From the NCBI GenBank assembly GCA_028282095.1, contig JANQIP010000282.1:1-32520 (forward strand): a stretch of DNA of 32,520 bases, written 5' to 3'. The position numbers and the translations under genes were made by a program. The notes under the pieces were generated by a model. That model was not told where the DNA came from. It made no database searches and saw only the letters and a list, made by a program, of their open reading frames with translations. Origin of the DNA: Xanthobacteraceae bacterium (lineage in GTDB: Bacteria > Pseudomonadota > Alphaproteobacteria > Rhizobiales > Xanthobacteraceae). The number at the start of each line of letters is the position of its first letter. Within the stretch, counting starts at the first letter, position 1. This document shows, one piece after another, positions 1 to 7,639 of the stretch.

Positions 1-99
1 ATGATCCCGAAAAGTTGGCAGACTTTTCGGACAAGATCATGCGACAAAACAAAGAGAAACGGAGCGCGATCGATTCAACCTGAATGGATCGCGCTCTAG
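1..99 (+). repeat. Family A intergenic repeat, copy A1 (complete or nearly so)
   Basis: About 100 nt with two palindromic parts: a first part whose core reads CCGAAAAGTTGG-CAGACTTTTCGG flanked by ATGATC/GATCAT, then a CAAAGAGAA linker, then GAGCGCGATCGATTCA paired with TGAATGGATCGCGCTC. It is almost identical to the copy at 21702-21806 (a handful of differences in 99 nt). The copy may begin just outside the window, because other copies start with CTAGAGC. The element carries no ORF and sits between genes. Confidence 0.85.
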
Positions 100-102
100 C
101 CC

Positions 103-179
103 GTTCGTCCCCGCGAAAGCGGCGAACCAGATGCGCTGCCCCGGGGGATTCCCGCTTTCGCGAGAATGAGCGGAATCCA
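103..179. repeat. Family C repeat (paired CCCGCGAAAGCGGG-type hairpins)
   Basis: Two oppositely oriented half-elements built on CCCGCGAAAGCGG and CCCGCTTTCGCG separated by about 25 nt. The same two-part layout recurs at 4885-4960 and 23849-23932, and a single half occurs near 30000-30019. It looks like a REP-type intergenic palindrome. Confidence 0.7.
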
Positions 180-181
180 GC

Positions 182-242
182 GCATGATCCCGAAAAGTTG
201 GCAGGTTTTTCGGGACCAGATCATGCGAGAGAACAAAGAGAA
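182..242 (+). repeat. Family A repeat, copy A2 (first half only)
   Basis: The GCATGATCCCGAAAAG arm, its TTTTTCGGGACCAGATCATGC partner and the AAAGAGAA linker are present. The second palindrome (GAGCGCGATC...GATCGCGCTC) is absent, so this is a truncated copy placed directly behind the family C element. Confidence 0.75.
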
Positions 243-283
243 CAGCGGCGCGCGTTTTTTTGGCGGTTTGCGGCGGTCCAGCC

Positions 284-1174
284 TTATTGCGCCAGAAGCA
301 GGAATGCGACGCCGGCGACGATCAGAGCGATCCCTCCCGCTTCACGCGGCGTCGTTCGCTGGGCGAAGACGAAGTGTGAGACGGCTTGCGCGAACAGCAC
401 CTCGACGAGTCCGACCGTGCGGACGTTCGCGGCCGTCGTCAGCGCGAAGGCGAGAAACCAGAATTGCGAGGCGAGTGCGCCCATGAAGCCGGCGAGCAGC
501 GAGGGCCGCCATGCCTGCGCGATCGCAACCAGCACCGCAGGCTCACGCATGCGCAGATAAAGTGAGAGCAGTGCCGCCTGCATCGCCAATGCAACGCACA
601 GCGTGAAGGTCGCCGCCATCACGAAAGACGGCGACTCAAGACTGAGGATGGCGCCACGAAACCCTACCGCGGCAAGCGCAAAGAATGTGCCGGCAAGCAG
701 CCCCAGCACGATCGGCCGCAGCCCGCCCGGCCGTCCACTCCTTGGCGACATCGCCATCACGCCGGCGGTCGCGATCGCGATTGCGGCCATCATCGGCACG
801 GTCAGCCGATCGCCGAGAACGACGAGCCCGAACAGCGCCACCTGAACCGGCTCGGTCTTGGTGTAGGCGATGGTGACAACGAAAGAGCGCTCGCCCATCG
901 CGACCAGCATCATGGCGGTCGCAGCGATCTGGGCCACCGCGCCGGCGGCGGCCCAGCCGAAGAACTCAAGATGCGGCTGCGGTAGGGCGGCGCCGGTCGC
1001 CACAACGGTCGAGAGAAAAATCAGAGCAAAGGGCAGGCCGAATAGGAACCGAACATGGGTTGCCCCGACGGCTCCGAGATCATCGGTGAGCTGCCGCTGG
1101 GTGGCATTGCGGACGGTCTGTGCAGCCGCCGCAACCACAGTGAAGACGGCCCACAACCACGACCAGTCGGCCAA
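284..1174 (-). CDS. DMT superfamily (EamA) inner-membrane transporter
   Basis: The protein has 296 residues, nearly all in hydrophobic helices separated by short basic or polar loops, about ten segments, which is the usual two-EamA-domain layout and length. N-terminal residues TVRNATQRQL after the first helix fit the family. The substrate cannot be read from sequence; relatives export amino acids or other metabolites. The only upstream start in frame is TTG at 1174, with no visible Shine-Dalgarno, and a family A repeat begins about 4 nt upstream (1178). The native promoter and ribosome-binding site may therefore have been displaced, or the true start is slightly further in (another TTG five codons on). 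It is on the same strand as pfp but separated from it by that repeat, so probably not co-transcribed. Confidence 0.85.
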   Translation of the reverse strand: MADWSWLWAVFTVVAAAAQTVRNATQRQLTDDLGAVGATHVRFLFGLPFALIFLSTVVATGAALPQPHLEFFGWAAAGAVAQIAATAMMLVAMGERSFVVTIAYTKTEPVQVALFGLVVLGDRLTVPMMAAIAIATAGVMAMSPRSGRPGGLRPIVLGLLAGTFFALAAVGFRGAILSLESPSFVMAATFTLCVALAMQAALLSLYLRMREPAVLVAIAQAWRPSLLAGFMGALASQFWFLAFALTTAANVRTVGLVEVLFAQAVSHFVFAQRTTPREAGGIALIVAGVAFLLLAQ

Positions 1175-1177
1175 GAG

Positions 1178-1283
1178 CTATAGCGCGATTGCTTCAGTTT
1201 GAATCAATCGCGCTCTCCTTCTCTTTGCTTTGTCGCATGATCTTATCCGAAAAGCCTGCAGCTTTTCGGAATCACGCTTTGGA
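1178..1283 (-). repeat. Family A repeat, copy A3 (reverse orientation)
   Basis: Read on the minus strand this matches A1: TCCGAAAAGC...GCTTTTCGG palindrome, AAAGAGAA linker, and GAGCGCGATTG paired with CAATCGCGCT. It fills most of the space between pfp and the EamA gene and touches the latter's start. Confidence 0.8.
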
Positions 1284-1299
1284 GGCTTCGCCGCTCGCC

Positions 1300-2520
1300 T
1301 CACTTCTTGAGGATCTTCTCCACCTTCGGGGCGCGCAGCCGGCTTATTGTGGGAAAATCGGAGCCGATCAGCGGCCGGGCGTAATGGTAGAACTCCGGCG
1401 TGACATTGTTGCCCTCGGGAGCGATGAACTCCTTCGGCATGTGCTTGGTCTTTGCCGCGATATGGTGCAGCGGCACAAGGCGGTACTCGACCGCATAGTT
1501 GCCGACGCGATGAATGGTGACCGAGCCGGTCATGTCTTGGCCGATCGCGAACTGGACCGCCTTCTCTCCGACCTCGCGGGCTTCGCTCGCGTCCACGTCC
1601 GAGACGACGCCGAGGAAGGAGCGCTGGGCGTAGCCGAGCGTGTCGGCGCGCACGCGCTTGAGCTTGAGTTCCCGGGTCACGAGGTCCGACAGCATGTCGC
1701 CGAGCGCGCCTGAGCCGGAAAGCTGCACATTGCCGTGCGCGTCCTTCTCGGTCCGTCCGGACAGCTTGACCATCATCGGATTACCGTCCTTGTCGTGGAT
1801 TCCCTCGCTCACGGCGACGAGGCAGCGGCCATACTTCTCCATTGCCGTCTTCACGTCGGTGAGGAACTGCTCTTCGGAGAAAGCGGTTTCGGGCATGTAG
1901 ATGTAATGCGGCCCGTCGTCCTCGAACTTGCGCCCGAGGGAGGCCGCGGCGGTGAGAAAGCCGGCATGGCGGCCCATCACGATGCCGATGAACACGCCGG
2001 GCAGCGCTTGGTTGTCGAGCGTGTAACCGGCAAAGGCCTGGGCGACGTAACGGGCGGCGGACGGCCAACCCGGGGTGTGGTCGTTGATGACGAGGTCGTT
2101 GTCGACCGTCTTCGGGATATGGACGCAGTGCATTTCGTAACCGGCCGCTTTCGAGGCCTCATTGACGATATGCACCGTGTCGGATGAGTCGTTGCCGCCA
2201 ATGTAGAAGAAGAAGCGGACGTCATGGGCCTGGCAGACTTTGAAAATCTCCTTGCAATAGGCTTCGTCCGGCTTGTCGCGCGTGGAATGAAGCGCGCTCG
2301 ATGGCGTCTGGGCGACATATTCGAGATTGCGGGTCGTTTCCTGGCTGAGGTCGACCAGATCTTCGTTAATGATGCCACGCACGCCGTTGAGAGCGCCGTA
2401 GACGCGGGTGACCTCGGCATGTTTCCGCGCCTCCGACACCGCGCCCACCAGCGACTGGTTGATCACGGCGGTCGGACCGCCCCCTTGGGCGATCAGGACT
2501 TTTCCCGTCAGCTTCGACAT
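1300..2520 (-). CDS. pfp: Pyrophosphate-dependent 6-phosphofructokinase
   Basis: A 406-residue PFK-family enzyme that interconverts fructose-6-phosphate and fructose-1,6-bisphosphate in glycolysis/gluconeogenesis in the cytoplasm. The N-terminal QGGGPT phosphate loop (residues 12-17) is clear. Two signatures point to pyrophosphate rather than ATP as donor: GGNDS at 108-112, with Asp where ATP enzymes have Gly, and PKTVDND at 136-142, with Lys where ATP enzymes have Gly; the first Asp of TVDND is the expected catalytic base. The C-terminal half is complete. ATG at 2520 is preceded by GAGGGGA about 5 nt upstream, supporting this start. A PPi enzyme makes the step reversible, common in alphaproteobacteria that lack ATP-PFK. 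It appears to be a single-gene unit. Confidence 0.96.
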   Translation of the reverse strand: MSKLTGKVLIAQGGGPTAVINQSLVGAVSEARKHAEVTRVYGALNGVRGIINEDLVDLSQETTRNLEYVAQTPSSALHSTRDKPDEAYCKEIFKVCQAHDVRFFFYIGGNDSSDTVHIVNEASKAAGYEMHCVHIPKTVDNDLVINDHTPGWPSAARYVAQAFAGYTLDNQALPGVFIGIVMGRHAGFLTAAASLGRKFEDDGPHYIYMPETAFSEEQFLTDVKTAMEKYGRCLVAVSEGIHDKDGNPMMVKLSGRTEKDAHGNVQLSGSGALGDMLSDLVTRELKLKRVRADTLGYAQRSFLGVVSDVDASEAREVGEKAVQFAIGQDMTGSVTIHRVGNYAVEYRLVPLHHIAAKTKHMPKEFIAPEGNNVTPEFYHYARPLIGSDFPTISRLRAPKVEKILKK

Positions 2521-3063
2521 GAGCGTCCCCTCTTTGATGTGCGGATAGCGAACGTGTCCTCGATCTCGCGGTCTTCCGGCGCGAACCGGCCCGAGGTGAC
2601 CGGATGGTCGACTCGGACGACTCGCACATTCAATGCTTCTAGAGCGCGATCCATTCAGATTGAATCGATCGCGCTCTATTTCTCTTTAGTTGGTCGCATG
2701 ATCTGGTCCGAAAAGTCTGCCAACTTTTCGGGATCATGCTCTAGCGCGCGCCGCCCGCATGATCCGATGCACGCTGGCGCCGGCGTTGCGCTGCAGACGC
2801 ATTGCTCGGCGAAGTCGAACAAGGTTCGCCGTAGAAGACGCGATCACACGAAGACATATGAAACGATTGCCGTTCCGTTCGGAACGGACCTCGCTCTAGT
2901 GGGTTCCGCCGAGCGCGTCAAGGCGACGTCCGCCAGGGCGCTGATCTGCGACCTTCACGGGTCTGATCCCCAGTTGCCGAGGGAATTGTTGACTGAATCG
3001 CGATGGCGAGTTGCGTCTTTGCTGCATTTGGCAAGAAGCACACAAGGATTGCATTATCGGTTC
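2521..3063. other. Gene-poor stretch between pfp and a small ORF
   Basis: 543 nt without a convincing gene. It contains the pfp 5' region, a family A repeat (2639-2744) and a short perfect hairpin at 2870-2887 (CCGTTCCG / CGGAACGG) followed by a CTCGCTCTAG tail that resembles the end of a repeat element. An open frame runs through the whole stretch from 2224, but upstream of 3064 it is antisense to pfp or lies in the repeat, so I do not treat it as coding. Confidence 0.6.
2639..2744 (-). repeat. Family A repeat, copy A4 (reverse orientation, complete)
   Basis: Bounded by CTAG at both ends, with the GAGCGCGATC / GATCGCGCTC palindrome, the AAAGAGAA linker (read on minus) and the CCGAAAAGTTGG-CAGACTTTTCGG palindrome. 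This is the reverse complement of A1 with a few substitutions. Confidence 0.85.
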
Positions 3064-3348
3064 ATGTCAATAGAGGCGGCGAAGGAGGCTGCTTCGTCCT
3101 TCATAGTAGAAACGCGGCGGGCGGCAAAAAAACTGCCGGGTTTCAACACCGTGCGGCTCTACCGCGCGTGCTTCCGCGAGAATGGCAAAGACGGTCGCAT
3201 CGAGCCGTTTGTGCCGGTGACGAAGCTTCCTTTCGACGGGGATGAAGGTCACGGTGCATGGATCATCGCAATCAATATTAGCAAGGACGCTGTGCCGAAA
3301 ACAGTGAAGAACTGGGTACAGCGAGTACCAAAGCATCGGATTAGCTAG
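3064..3348 (+). CDS. Small hypothetical protein, C-terminus encoded by a repeat
   Basis: A 94-residue ORF I do not recognise. The N-terminal third (IEAAKEAASSF) looks like an amphipathic helix, and the remainder mixes basic and hydrophobic residues without a signal peptide or membrane segment. Codon use is less GC3-biased than in neighbouring genes. The ATG at 3064 has no clear ribosome-binding site, and the frame stays open far upstream through non-coding repeat sequence, so start and reality are uncertain. The last few codons (KHRIS and stop) lie inside a partial family B repeat at 3329-3397, suggesting that a repeat insertion or recombination replaced the original 3' end. It could be a remnant of a horizontally acquired gene. 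Confidence 0.4.
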   Translation: MSIEAAKEAASSFIVETRRAAKKLPGFNTVRLYRACFRENGKDGRIEPFVPVTKLPFDGDEGHGAWIIAINISKDAVPKTVKNWVQRVPKHRIS

Positions 3349-3397
3349 TGTTTCGGGCTGACGGTCCGGGGTCGGACCGTCGGAGTCGGAATACTAG
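3329..3397 (+). repeat. Family B repeat, partial copy (second hairpin only)
   Basis: Matches the second half of the element at 21918-22042: AAAGCATCGGAT.AGCTAG, then a hairpin GACGGTCC/GGACCGTC, ending in ACTAG. The first hairpin of the element (GTGATGCGGCACCAAC) is missing. The hairpin lies just behind the stop codon of the small ORF and could act as a terminator, though there is no T-run. Confidence 0.75.
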
Positions 3398-3520
3398 CCG
3401 AATATTGGCCGCATCATTAGAATTCGAGTCTTTTCTTGTCTTCTTTCTATAACGCTATGTTTGGAAGCTCTGATAATAAAGGTTGAGTTATGCGTCATGC
3501 GCCCGTGATACGAGAATCGG

Positions 3521-4645
3521 ATGATCGAAGCACCAGTGTGCTCAACAGAGCCTGAGCGTCTCTCATTTCTTAGGGCGTTGAAAATCCTGGATACGCCCAT
3601 CGAGGAGAGGTTCGAGCGAATAACACGCCTTGTATGCGCCGCGCTCGGCGTGCCGATTGCGGCCATTTCGCTGATCGATGAGAGGCGCCAGTGGTTCAAA
3701 TCCATCGCGGGTCTCGATGTCGCGGAAACTCCGCGTGCATTCTCCTTTTGCGCTCATGCGATCCTCGGCAGCGAGCCGATGGTCGTTCCGAATGCCCTGG
3801 AGGATGTGCGTTTTCGCGATAATCCGCTTGTGGTCGGAGAACCCTTCATCCGTTTCTACGCGGGATGTCCCTTGACGTTCGGAACCGACATGCGAATCGG
3901 CACGCTGTGCGCCATCGACAAAATCCCGCGCGAAATCAACGAAGACCAGCTCGGTGTTCTTCGTGATCTTGCCAAAGTGGTCGAATCCGAAATCACGCAT
4001 GTGGCCCTTTGCGATGCTCACCGGCGGCTGATCGAGGAGCTGGAGGATGCCGAGCGGGCGGCTCTGGTCGATCCGCTCAGCCGTCTTTGGAACCGGGCCG
4101 GCGGCGAGCAGCTACTTGAACGTGAGTGGCAATCGGCGAGGCGCGATGGCAAGCCGATTTCAGTTGCATTTCTCGATATCGATCACTTCAAGGGCGTCAA
4201 TGACCGATACGGGCACCAAGTCGGAGACCAGGTCCTAAAGCACTTCGCGCGCGTCATTCTCGCCAATCAGCGTCCTTACGATATCGTCAGTCGTTGGGGC
4301 GGCGAGGAGTTTGTGATCGCGATGCCCGGCTGCGACAAACGCGACCTGTTCAACGCGTTGGAACATCTGATCACCGCGATTCGTAAGACACTCCTGCAGA
4401 CCAAGGACGGCCCGATCCCGACAACGGCAAGCATTGGTGGTCACACCGCCTACCCAAGTCGTGGGGATGATCTGATGGTCGCGCTCGAGCGGGCGGATCG
4501 GTCGATGTATGCCGCCAAAGACGCGGGCCGAGACCGGTTTCTTGTCGATGACGCGCCGGATTTCCCGACAGAAACACGGGGCAATCCCGAAAGGAACGCG
4601 GAAACCGGCGAACCGCGTGTTGTCCGCATCGCCAATAGCGGCTGA
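3521..4645 (+). CDS. GAF-GGDEF diguanylate cyclase
   Basis: A 374-residue soluble signalling enzyme predicted to make cyclic-di-GMP from two GTP. An N-terminal GAF sensor spans about residues 25-160, with family hallmarks FSFCAHAI, FYAGCPL and GTLCAID. A short helical linker leads into a GGDEF domain (about 178-345). The active-site loop reads GGEEF at 260-264, the metal-binding Asp is in FLDID near 219, and an RxxD product-inhibition site (RPYD, 251-254) sits five residues before GGEEF. The enzyme should therefore be active and feedback-inhibited. There are no membrane segments and no EAL domain. ATG at 3521 has only a weak ribosome-binding site. The roughly 120 nt upstream are AT-rich compared with the rest of the window and probably hold its promoter. 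It is flanked by repeats and appears monocistronic. Confidence 0.93.
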   Translation: MIEAPVCSTEPERLSFLRALKILDTPIEERFERITRLVCAALGVPIAAISLIDERRQWFKSIAGLDVAETPRAFSFCAHAILGSEPMVVPNALEDVRFRDNPLVVGEPFIRFYAGCPLTFGTDMRIGTLCAIDKIPREINEDQLGVLRDLAKVVESEITHVALCDAHRRLIEELEDAERAALVDPLSRLWNRAGGEQLLEREWQSARRDGKPISVAFLDIDHFKGVNDRYGHQVGDQVLKHFARVILANQRPYDIVSRWGGEEFVIAMPGCDKRDLFNALEHLITAIRKTLLQTKDGPIPTTASIGGHTAYPSRGDDLMVALERADRSMYAAKDAGRDRFLVDDAPDFPTETRGNPERNAETGEPRVVRIANSG

Positions 4646-4673
4646 GGAAGACATCCGAAAGCGCCACTCGTTG

Positions 4674-4722
4674 AGCGCATGATCCCGAACAGTTGGCAGA
4701 CTTTTCGTGATTATGCTTAGTT
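4674..4722 (+). repeat. Family A repeat, copy A5 (truncated)
   Basis: Only the first palindrome is present (GCATGATCCCGAACAGTTGG, then CAGACTTTTCG), with substitutions; the linker and second palindrome are lost. It lies just after the diguanylate cyclase stop codon. Confidence 0.65.
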
Positions 4723-4752
4723 CGACCACAAACGATGCCGGTGCTTGAGCGC

Positions 4753-4859
4753 GTAGGGTGGGTTAGCGCCGGAAGGCGCGTAACCCACCGCCAATATTGC
4801 CTTCTATCGTTGGCCATGCTCACGGTGGGTTACGGCGCTGCGCGCCTAACCCACCCTAC
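4753..4859. repeat. Family D long palindromic intergenic element
   Basis: 107 nt with perfect terminal inverted repeats GTAGGGTGGGTTA / TAACCCACCCTAC. Each end also folds by itself, because GGTGGGTTA is paired with TAACCCACC around a short GC-rich loop. It sits in the gap between the convergent diguanylate cyclase and livF genes. It has no ORF and resembles a MITE or REP-like cassette; a role as a bidirectional terminator is possible. Confidence 0.8.
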
Positions 4860-4884
4860 AAGCTCGCTCCCGTTTGACCACCTT

Positions 4885-4960
4885 CCGTTCGTTCCCGCGA
4901 AAGCGGGAATCCAGTCTTGGCTGTATATCCTTTCGTCCCCGCTTGCGCGGGGACGAACGG
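4885..4960. repeat. Family C repeat (paired hairpins)
   Basis: CGTTCCCGCGAAAGCGGGAA is followed after about 25 nt by CGTCCCCGCTTGCGCGGGGACG. Each half forms a strong hairpin with a 4-nt loop. It lies 14 nt downstream of the livF stop codon and could terminate that operon. Confidence 0.8.
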
Positions 4961-4974
4961 ATCAACGTCATGCG

Positions 4975-5682
4975 CTAACTGAAATACAGGCTGCGCACGA
5001 CGCTCGAGGCGCGCAGCGCTTCGGCGTGGTCCGCCGCGACGATCCGGCCGCGCGCCAGCACATAACCGCGCGAGGCAACGCTCAGCGCCATCTCGGCGTT
5101 CTGCTCGATCAGGAGGATGGTACGCCCCTCGCGATGGATCGCCCGCAAGATGTCGAAATATTCCCGGATCAGCTTGGGCGACAGGCCGAGCGAGGGCTCG
5201 TCCATAACCACGAATTTCGGCTCGCCGATCAGCGCGCGGGCAAGCGCGACCATCGCCTGCTCGCCCCCCGAAAGCGTGCCCGCCGCCTGGCCGAGCCGCT
5301 CGATCACCCGCGGAAACAACTGCCCGATGGCTGTGAGGCGCGCCGGGAGGTCGGCTCCGTCGGGCCGTACCGCCTCATGACCGAGCCGGATATTGTCGGC
5401 GACCGTGAGGCCAGGGAACAGCCGGCGCCCCTCCGGCACAAAGCCGACGCCGAGCCGCGCGATCCGTTCGGTGCCGGTCGTTGCGACATCGGTGTCCATG
5501 ATCGTCACGGTTCCCGCCACCGGCGTGATCAGGCCGGCGACGGTCTTGAACAAGGTGCTTTTGCCCGCGCCGTTGGGACCGAGCACGCAGACGATCTCGC
5601 CATCGGCGACGGTGAGGTCGATCTCGCGCAACATCGGCACGCCGCCATAAGCCGTCGAGACGCCGCACAGCTCCACACTCAC
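4975..5682 (-). CDS. livF: Branched-chain amino acid-type ABC transporter ATP-binding protein LivF
   Basis: A 235-residue ABC ATPase, normal for LivF. It has Walker A GPNGAGKS at 35-42, signature LSGGEQ at about 137-142, Walker B with DEP near 161-163 followed by the LivF-typical SLGLSP, and an H-loop region that reads EQNAEMAL (Gln in place of the usual His, normal in LivF proteins). With LivG it should power import through LivH/LivM. It is last in the livHMGF gene order, and its start overlaps the end of livG by 4 nt, showing translational coupling. The substrate cannot be assigned from this subunit. It is followed by a family C double hairpin. Confidence 0.95.
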   Translation of the reverse strand: MSVELCGVSTAYGGVPMLREIDLTVADGEIVCVLGPNGAGKSTLFKTVAGLITPVAGTVTIMDTDVATTGTERIARLGVGFVPEGRRLFPGLTVADNIRLGHEAVRPDGADLPARLTAIGQLFPRVIERLGQAAGTLSGGEQAMVALARALIGEPKFVVMDEPSLGLSPKLIREYFDILRAIHREGRTILLIEQNAEMALSVASRGYVLARGRIVAADHAEALRASSVVRSLYFS

Positions 5683-6461
5683 GACGCGGAGCTCCCGAGA
5701 TAGGCTTCCTGAACGCGGGGATCGCGGCGCACCGTGTCAAAATCGGCATCCGCGATCTTGCGCCCGTAATCGAGCACCACCACGCGCTCCGGGAGCGCCG
5801 CCACCAATCGCATATCGTGCTCGACGACGACGATCGCCATATCGGAACGGTCCGCCTTCAGCTTGCGCACGTCCTCGATCAGCGCGTCGGTGTCGTTATC
5901 GTCCATTCCGGCGGTCGGCTCGTCGAGCAAGAGGAGCTTCGGCTGGCTTGCGAGCGCGCGGGCGATTTCGAGCCGCCGCCGATCGGCCTGCGCGAGTTCG
6001 GACGCGCGCCGCTTGCGCTGCTCGAACAGATTGCCGCCGATCTGCTCGAGAATCCCTTCCGCGGTCGCCGCAGCGCGCGCGAGTTCGCGCCGCGAGCGCC
6101 CGGGCAGAAGCATCGCCTCCAGCACATTGGTGGTCGTGCGCGTGTGCAGCCCGAGCACGACATTGTCGAGCACTGAAAGGTCGGCGAACAGCCGGCTTGC
6201 CTGAAAGGTGCGCGCGATCCCGCGCGCGACGATCTCATGGGTTGGCCGCCCGGTAATGTCTTTGCCGTCGAACCACACGCGGCCCTCGGTCGGCCCGTAG
6301 ACGCCGGTGATGATGTTGAACAGCGTCGACTTGCCGGCGCCATTCGGTCCGATGACGGCGACGATCTCGCCCGCGCGCACCTCGAGGTCGACCTGATCAA
6401 GCGCCACCAGCCCGCCGAATCGAATGGTCAATCCGAGGCTGCGCAAGACGGGTTCGTCCAT
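5679..6461 (-). CDS. livG: Branched-chain amino acid-type ABC transporter ATP-binding protein LivG, unusual signature motif
   Basis: A 260-residue ABC ATPase starting at ATG 6461, 2 nt after the livM stop codon; the frame is open further upstream, but that part only shadows livM. Walker A is GPNGAGKS at 38-45, Walker B LLLLDEP near 176-182 is followed by TAGMD, and the H-loop is VVVEHD with His 215. The ABC signature is degenerate: where LivG proteins normally have L-[PS]-x-G-[DE]-Q before RRLEIA, this one reads LAQADR at 156-161, so the key Gly and Gln are replaced. The rest of the helix (RRLEIARAL) is intact, so the ATP site completed by this signature may be weak while the one using the LivF signature stays normal. 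Confidence 0.93.
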   Translation of the reverse strand: MDEPVLRSLGLTIRFGGLVALDQVDLEVRAGEIVAVIGPNGAGKSTLFNIITGVYGPTEGRVWFDGKDITGRPTHEIVARGIARTFQASRLFADLSVLDNVVLGLHTRTTTNVLEAMLLPGRSRRELARAAATAEGILEQIGGNLFEQRKRRASELAQADRRRLEIARALASQPKLLLLDEPTAGMDDNDTDALIEDVRKLKADRSDMAIVVVEHDMRLVAALPERVVVLDYGRKIADADFDTVRRDPRVQEAYLGSSAS

Positions 6462-6463
6462 TG

Positions 6464-7639
6464 CTAAGCCCCGTAGCTGCGCAGCCGCTGCGGCAGCAGC
6501 CCCTGCGGGCGAATCATCAGGAAGGCGATGACGACCAGCCCATAGAACAGGAGCCGGTAGTCGGAAAAGGCGCGCAGCTTCTCCGGCAGCAGCGTCAACA
6601 GAAAGGCGCCGAGGATGACGCCAATCACATTGTCCATTCCGCCGACGATCACCATGGTCATCAGCGTCACCGAAACGAGGAAGGTGAAATTGTCCGGCGC
6701 GATATAGCTGATGTAGAACGCGTAGACGACGCCGGCAAATGCCGCAAGGAATGCATCGACGGCGAACGCCAGCACCTTGTACCAGACCACATTGATGCCG
6801 ACCGCACGCGCGGCGATCTCGTCGGCACGCAGCGCATTCCAGGCAAGGCCGATGCGCGACTGGTGCAGCCGGTTGGCAACCACGATGGAAAGCGCCAGCA
6901 GCGCCAGCGCCAGATAATAGAAATTGGCCTGGAACGGCAGGGTGTAGCCGAACACGGGCAGCGGGCTCGCGAAGCTGTAGCCGAACAAGGTCGGCGCCGG
7001 GATCCCGATCAGGCCCTGCGGGCCGCCCGTCCACTCGAAATTGTTGAGGAGCTGATGGATGATGACGCCGCAGGCAATCGTCACCAGCGCAAGATAGGCG
7101 TCGCGCGTGCGCATCGACGGCAGACCGATGATGAAACCGAACAACGTCGCGGCAAGCGCTGCGAAAGGCAGCGTCGCCCAAAAACTCCAGCCGAATTCGA
7201 GTGCGAGCAGCGCCGAGCAGTAGGCGCCGATCCCATAAGTCGCGCCTGTCGCGAAGTTGGGAATGTTGGCCGAGCCGAGCTGGAAGTTGAGCGCAATCGC
7301 CAGCACGGAATAGATCAGGCACATCACCAGCAAATGGAGGAAATAGGTGTTCTGCCCGAACAGGAAAGGAAAGCCGAGCACGATCACGAGCCAGACGATG
7401 GCGGCCGTCACCCGCGCTTCGGCGAAGGAACGGACCACGACGGCTTCCGCCTGCGGATAGCGCTCGAGCCCAAAGAAGAAAGCCGCGAGCAGGACGAGCA
7501 GAGCAACGACCGCGATCGTGCTGTCGGCCGTTATGAACGCCCACAGGAAGGCTGCAACCGCAAGGCTCGATCCGATCACGACCGTGCCTGCGCGCAGCGT
7601 GGAAAAGGTCTTGGTCGCGGGCGCGCCGTCGGCTTTCAT
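6464..7639 (-). CDS. livM: Branched-chain amino acid-type ABC transporter permease LivM
   Basis: A 391-residue integral membrane protein with about ten hydrophobic segments. The first two, within residues 16-66, form the extra N-terminal pair seen in long LivM proteins. The core shows family features such as NFQLGSANIPNFATGA, GLPSMRTRDAYLALVT and the EAA-like cytoplasmic loop ending in ALRADEIAARAVGIN, which contacts the ATPases. ATG at 7639 immediately precedes the livH stop codon (7640-7642 on the minus strand), with no intergenic space. It pairs with LivH to form the channel. Confidence 0.94.
   Translation of the reverse strand: MKADGAPATKTFSTLRAGTVVIGSSLAVAAFLWAFITADSTIAVVALLVLLAAFFFGLERYPQAEAVVVRSFAEARVTAAIVWLVIVLGFPFLFGQNTYFLHLLVMCLIYSVLAIALNFQLGSANIPNFATGATYGIGAYCSALLALEFGWSFWATLPFAALAATLFGFIIGLPSMRTRDAYLALVTIACGVIIHQLLNNFEWTGGPQGLIGIPAPTLFGYSFASPLPVFGYTLPFQANFYYLALALLALSIVVANRLHQSRIGLAWNALRADEIAARAVGINVVWYKVLAFAVDAFLAAFAGVVYAFYISYIAPDNFTFLVSVTLMTMVIVGGMDNVIGVILGAFLLTLLPEKLRAFSDYRLLFYGLVVIAFLMIRPQGLLPQRLRSYGA

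Noticed and set aside
2224..3063. Upstream part of the open frame ending at 3348
   Set aside because: Runs antisense to the pfp N-terminus and through a family A repeat; only the part after the ATG at 3064 looks protein-like.
6462..7544. Extension of the livG frame upstream of 6461
   Set aside because: Antisense-free but out of frame with livM on the same strand; the translation is Arg/Ala-rich and LivG homology begins exactly at ATG 6461.
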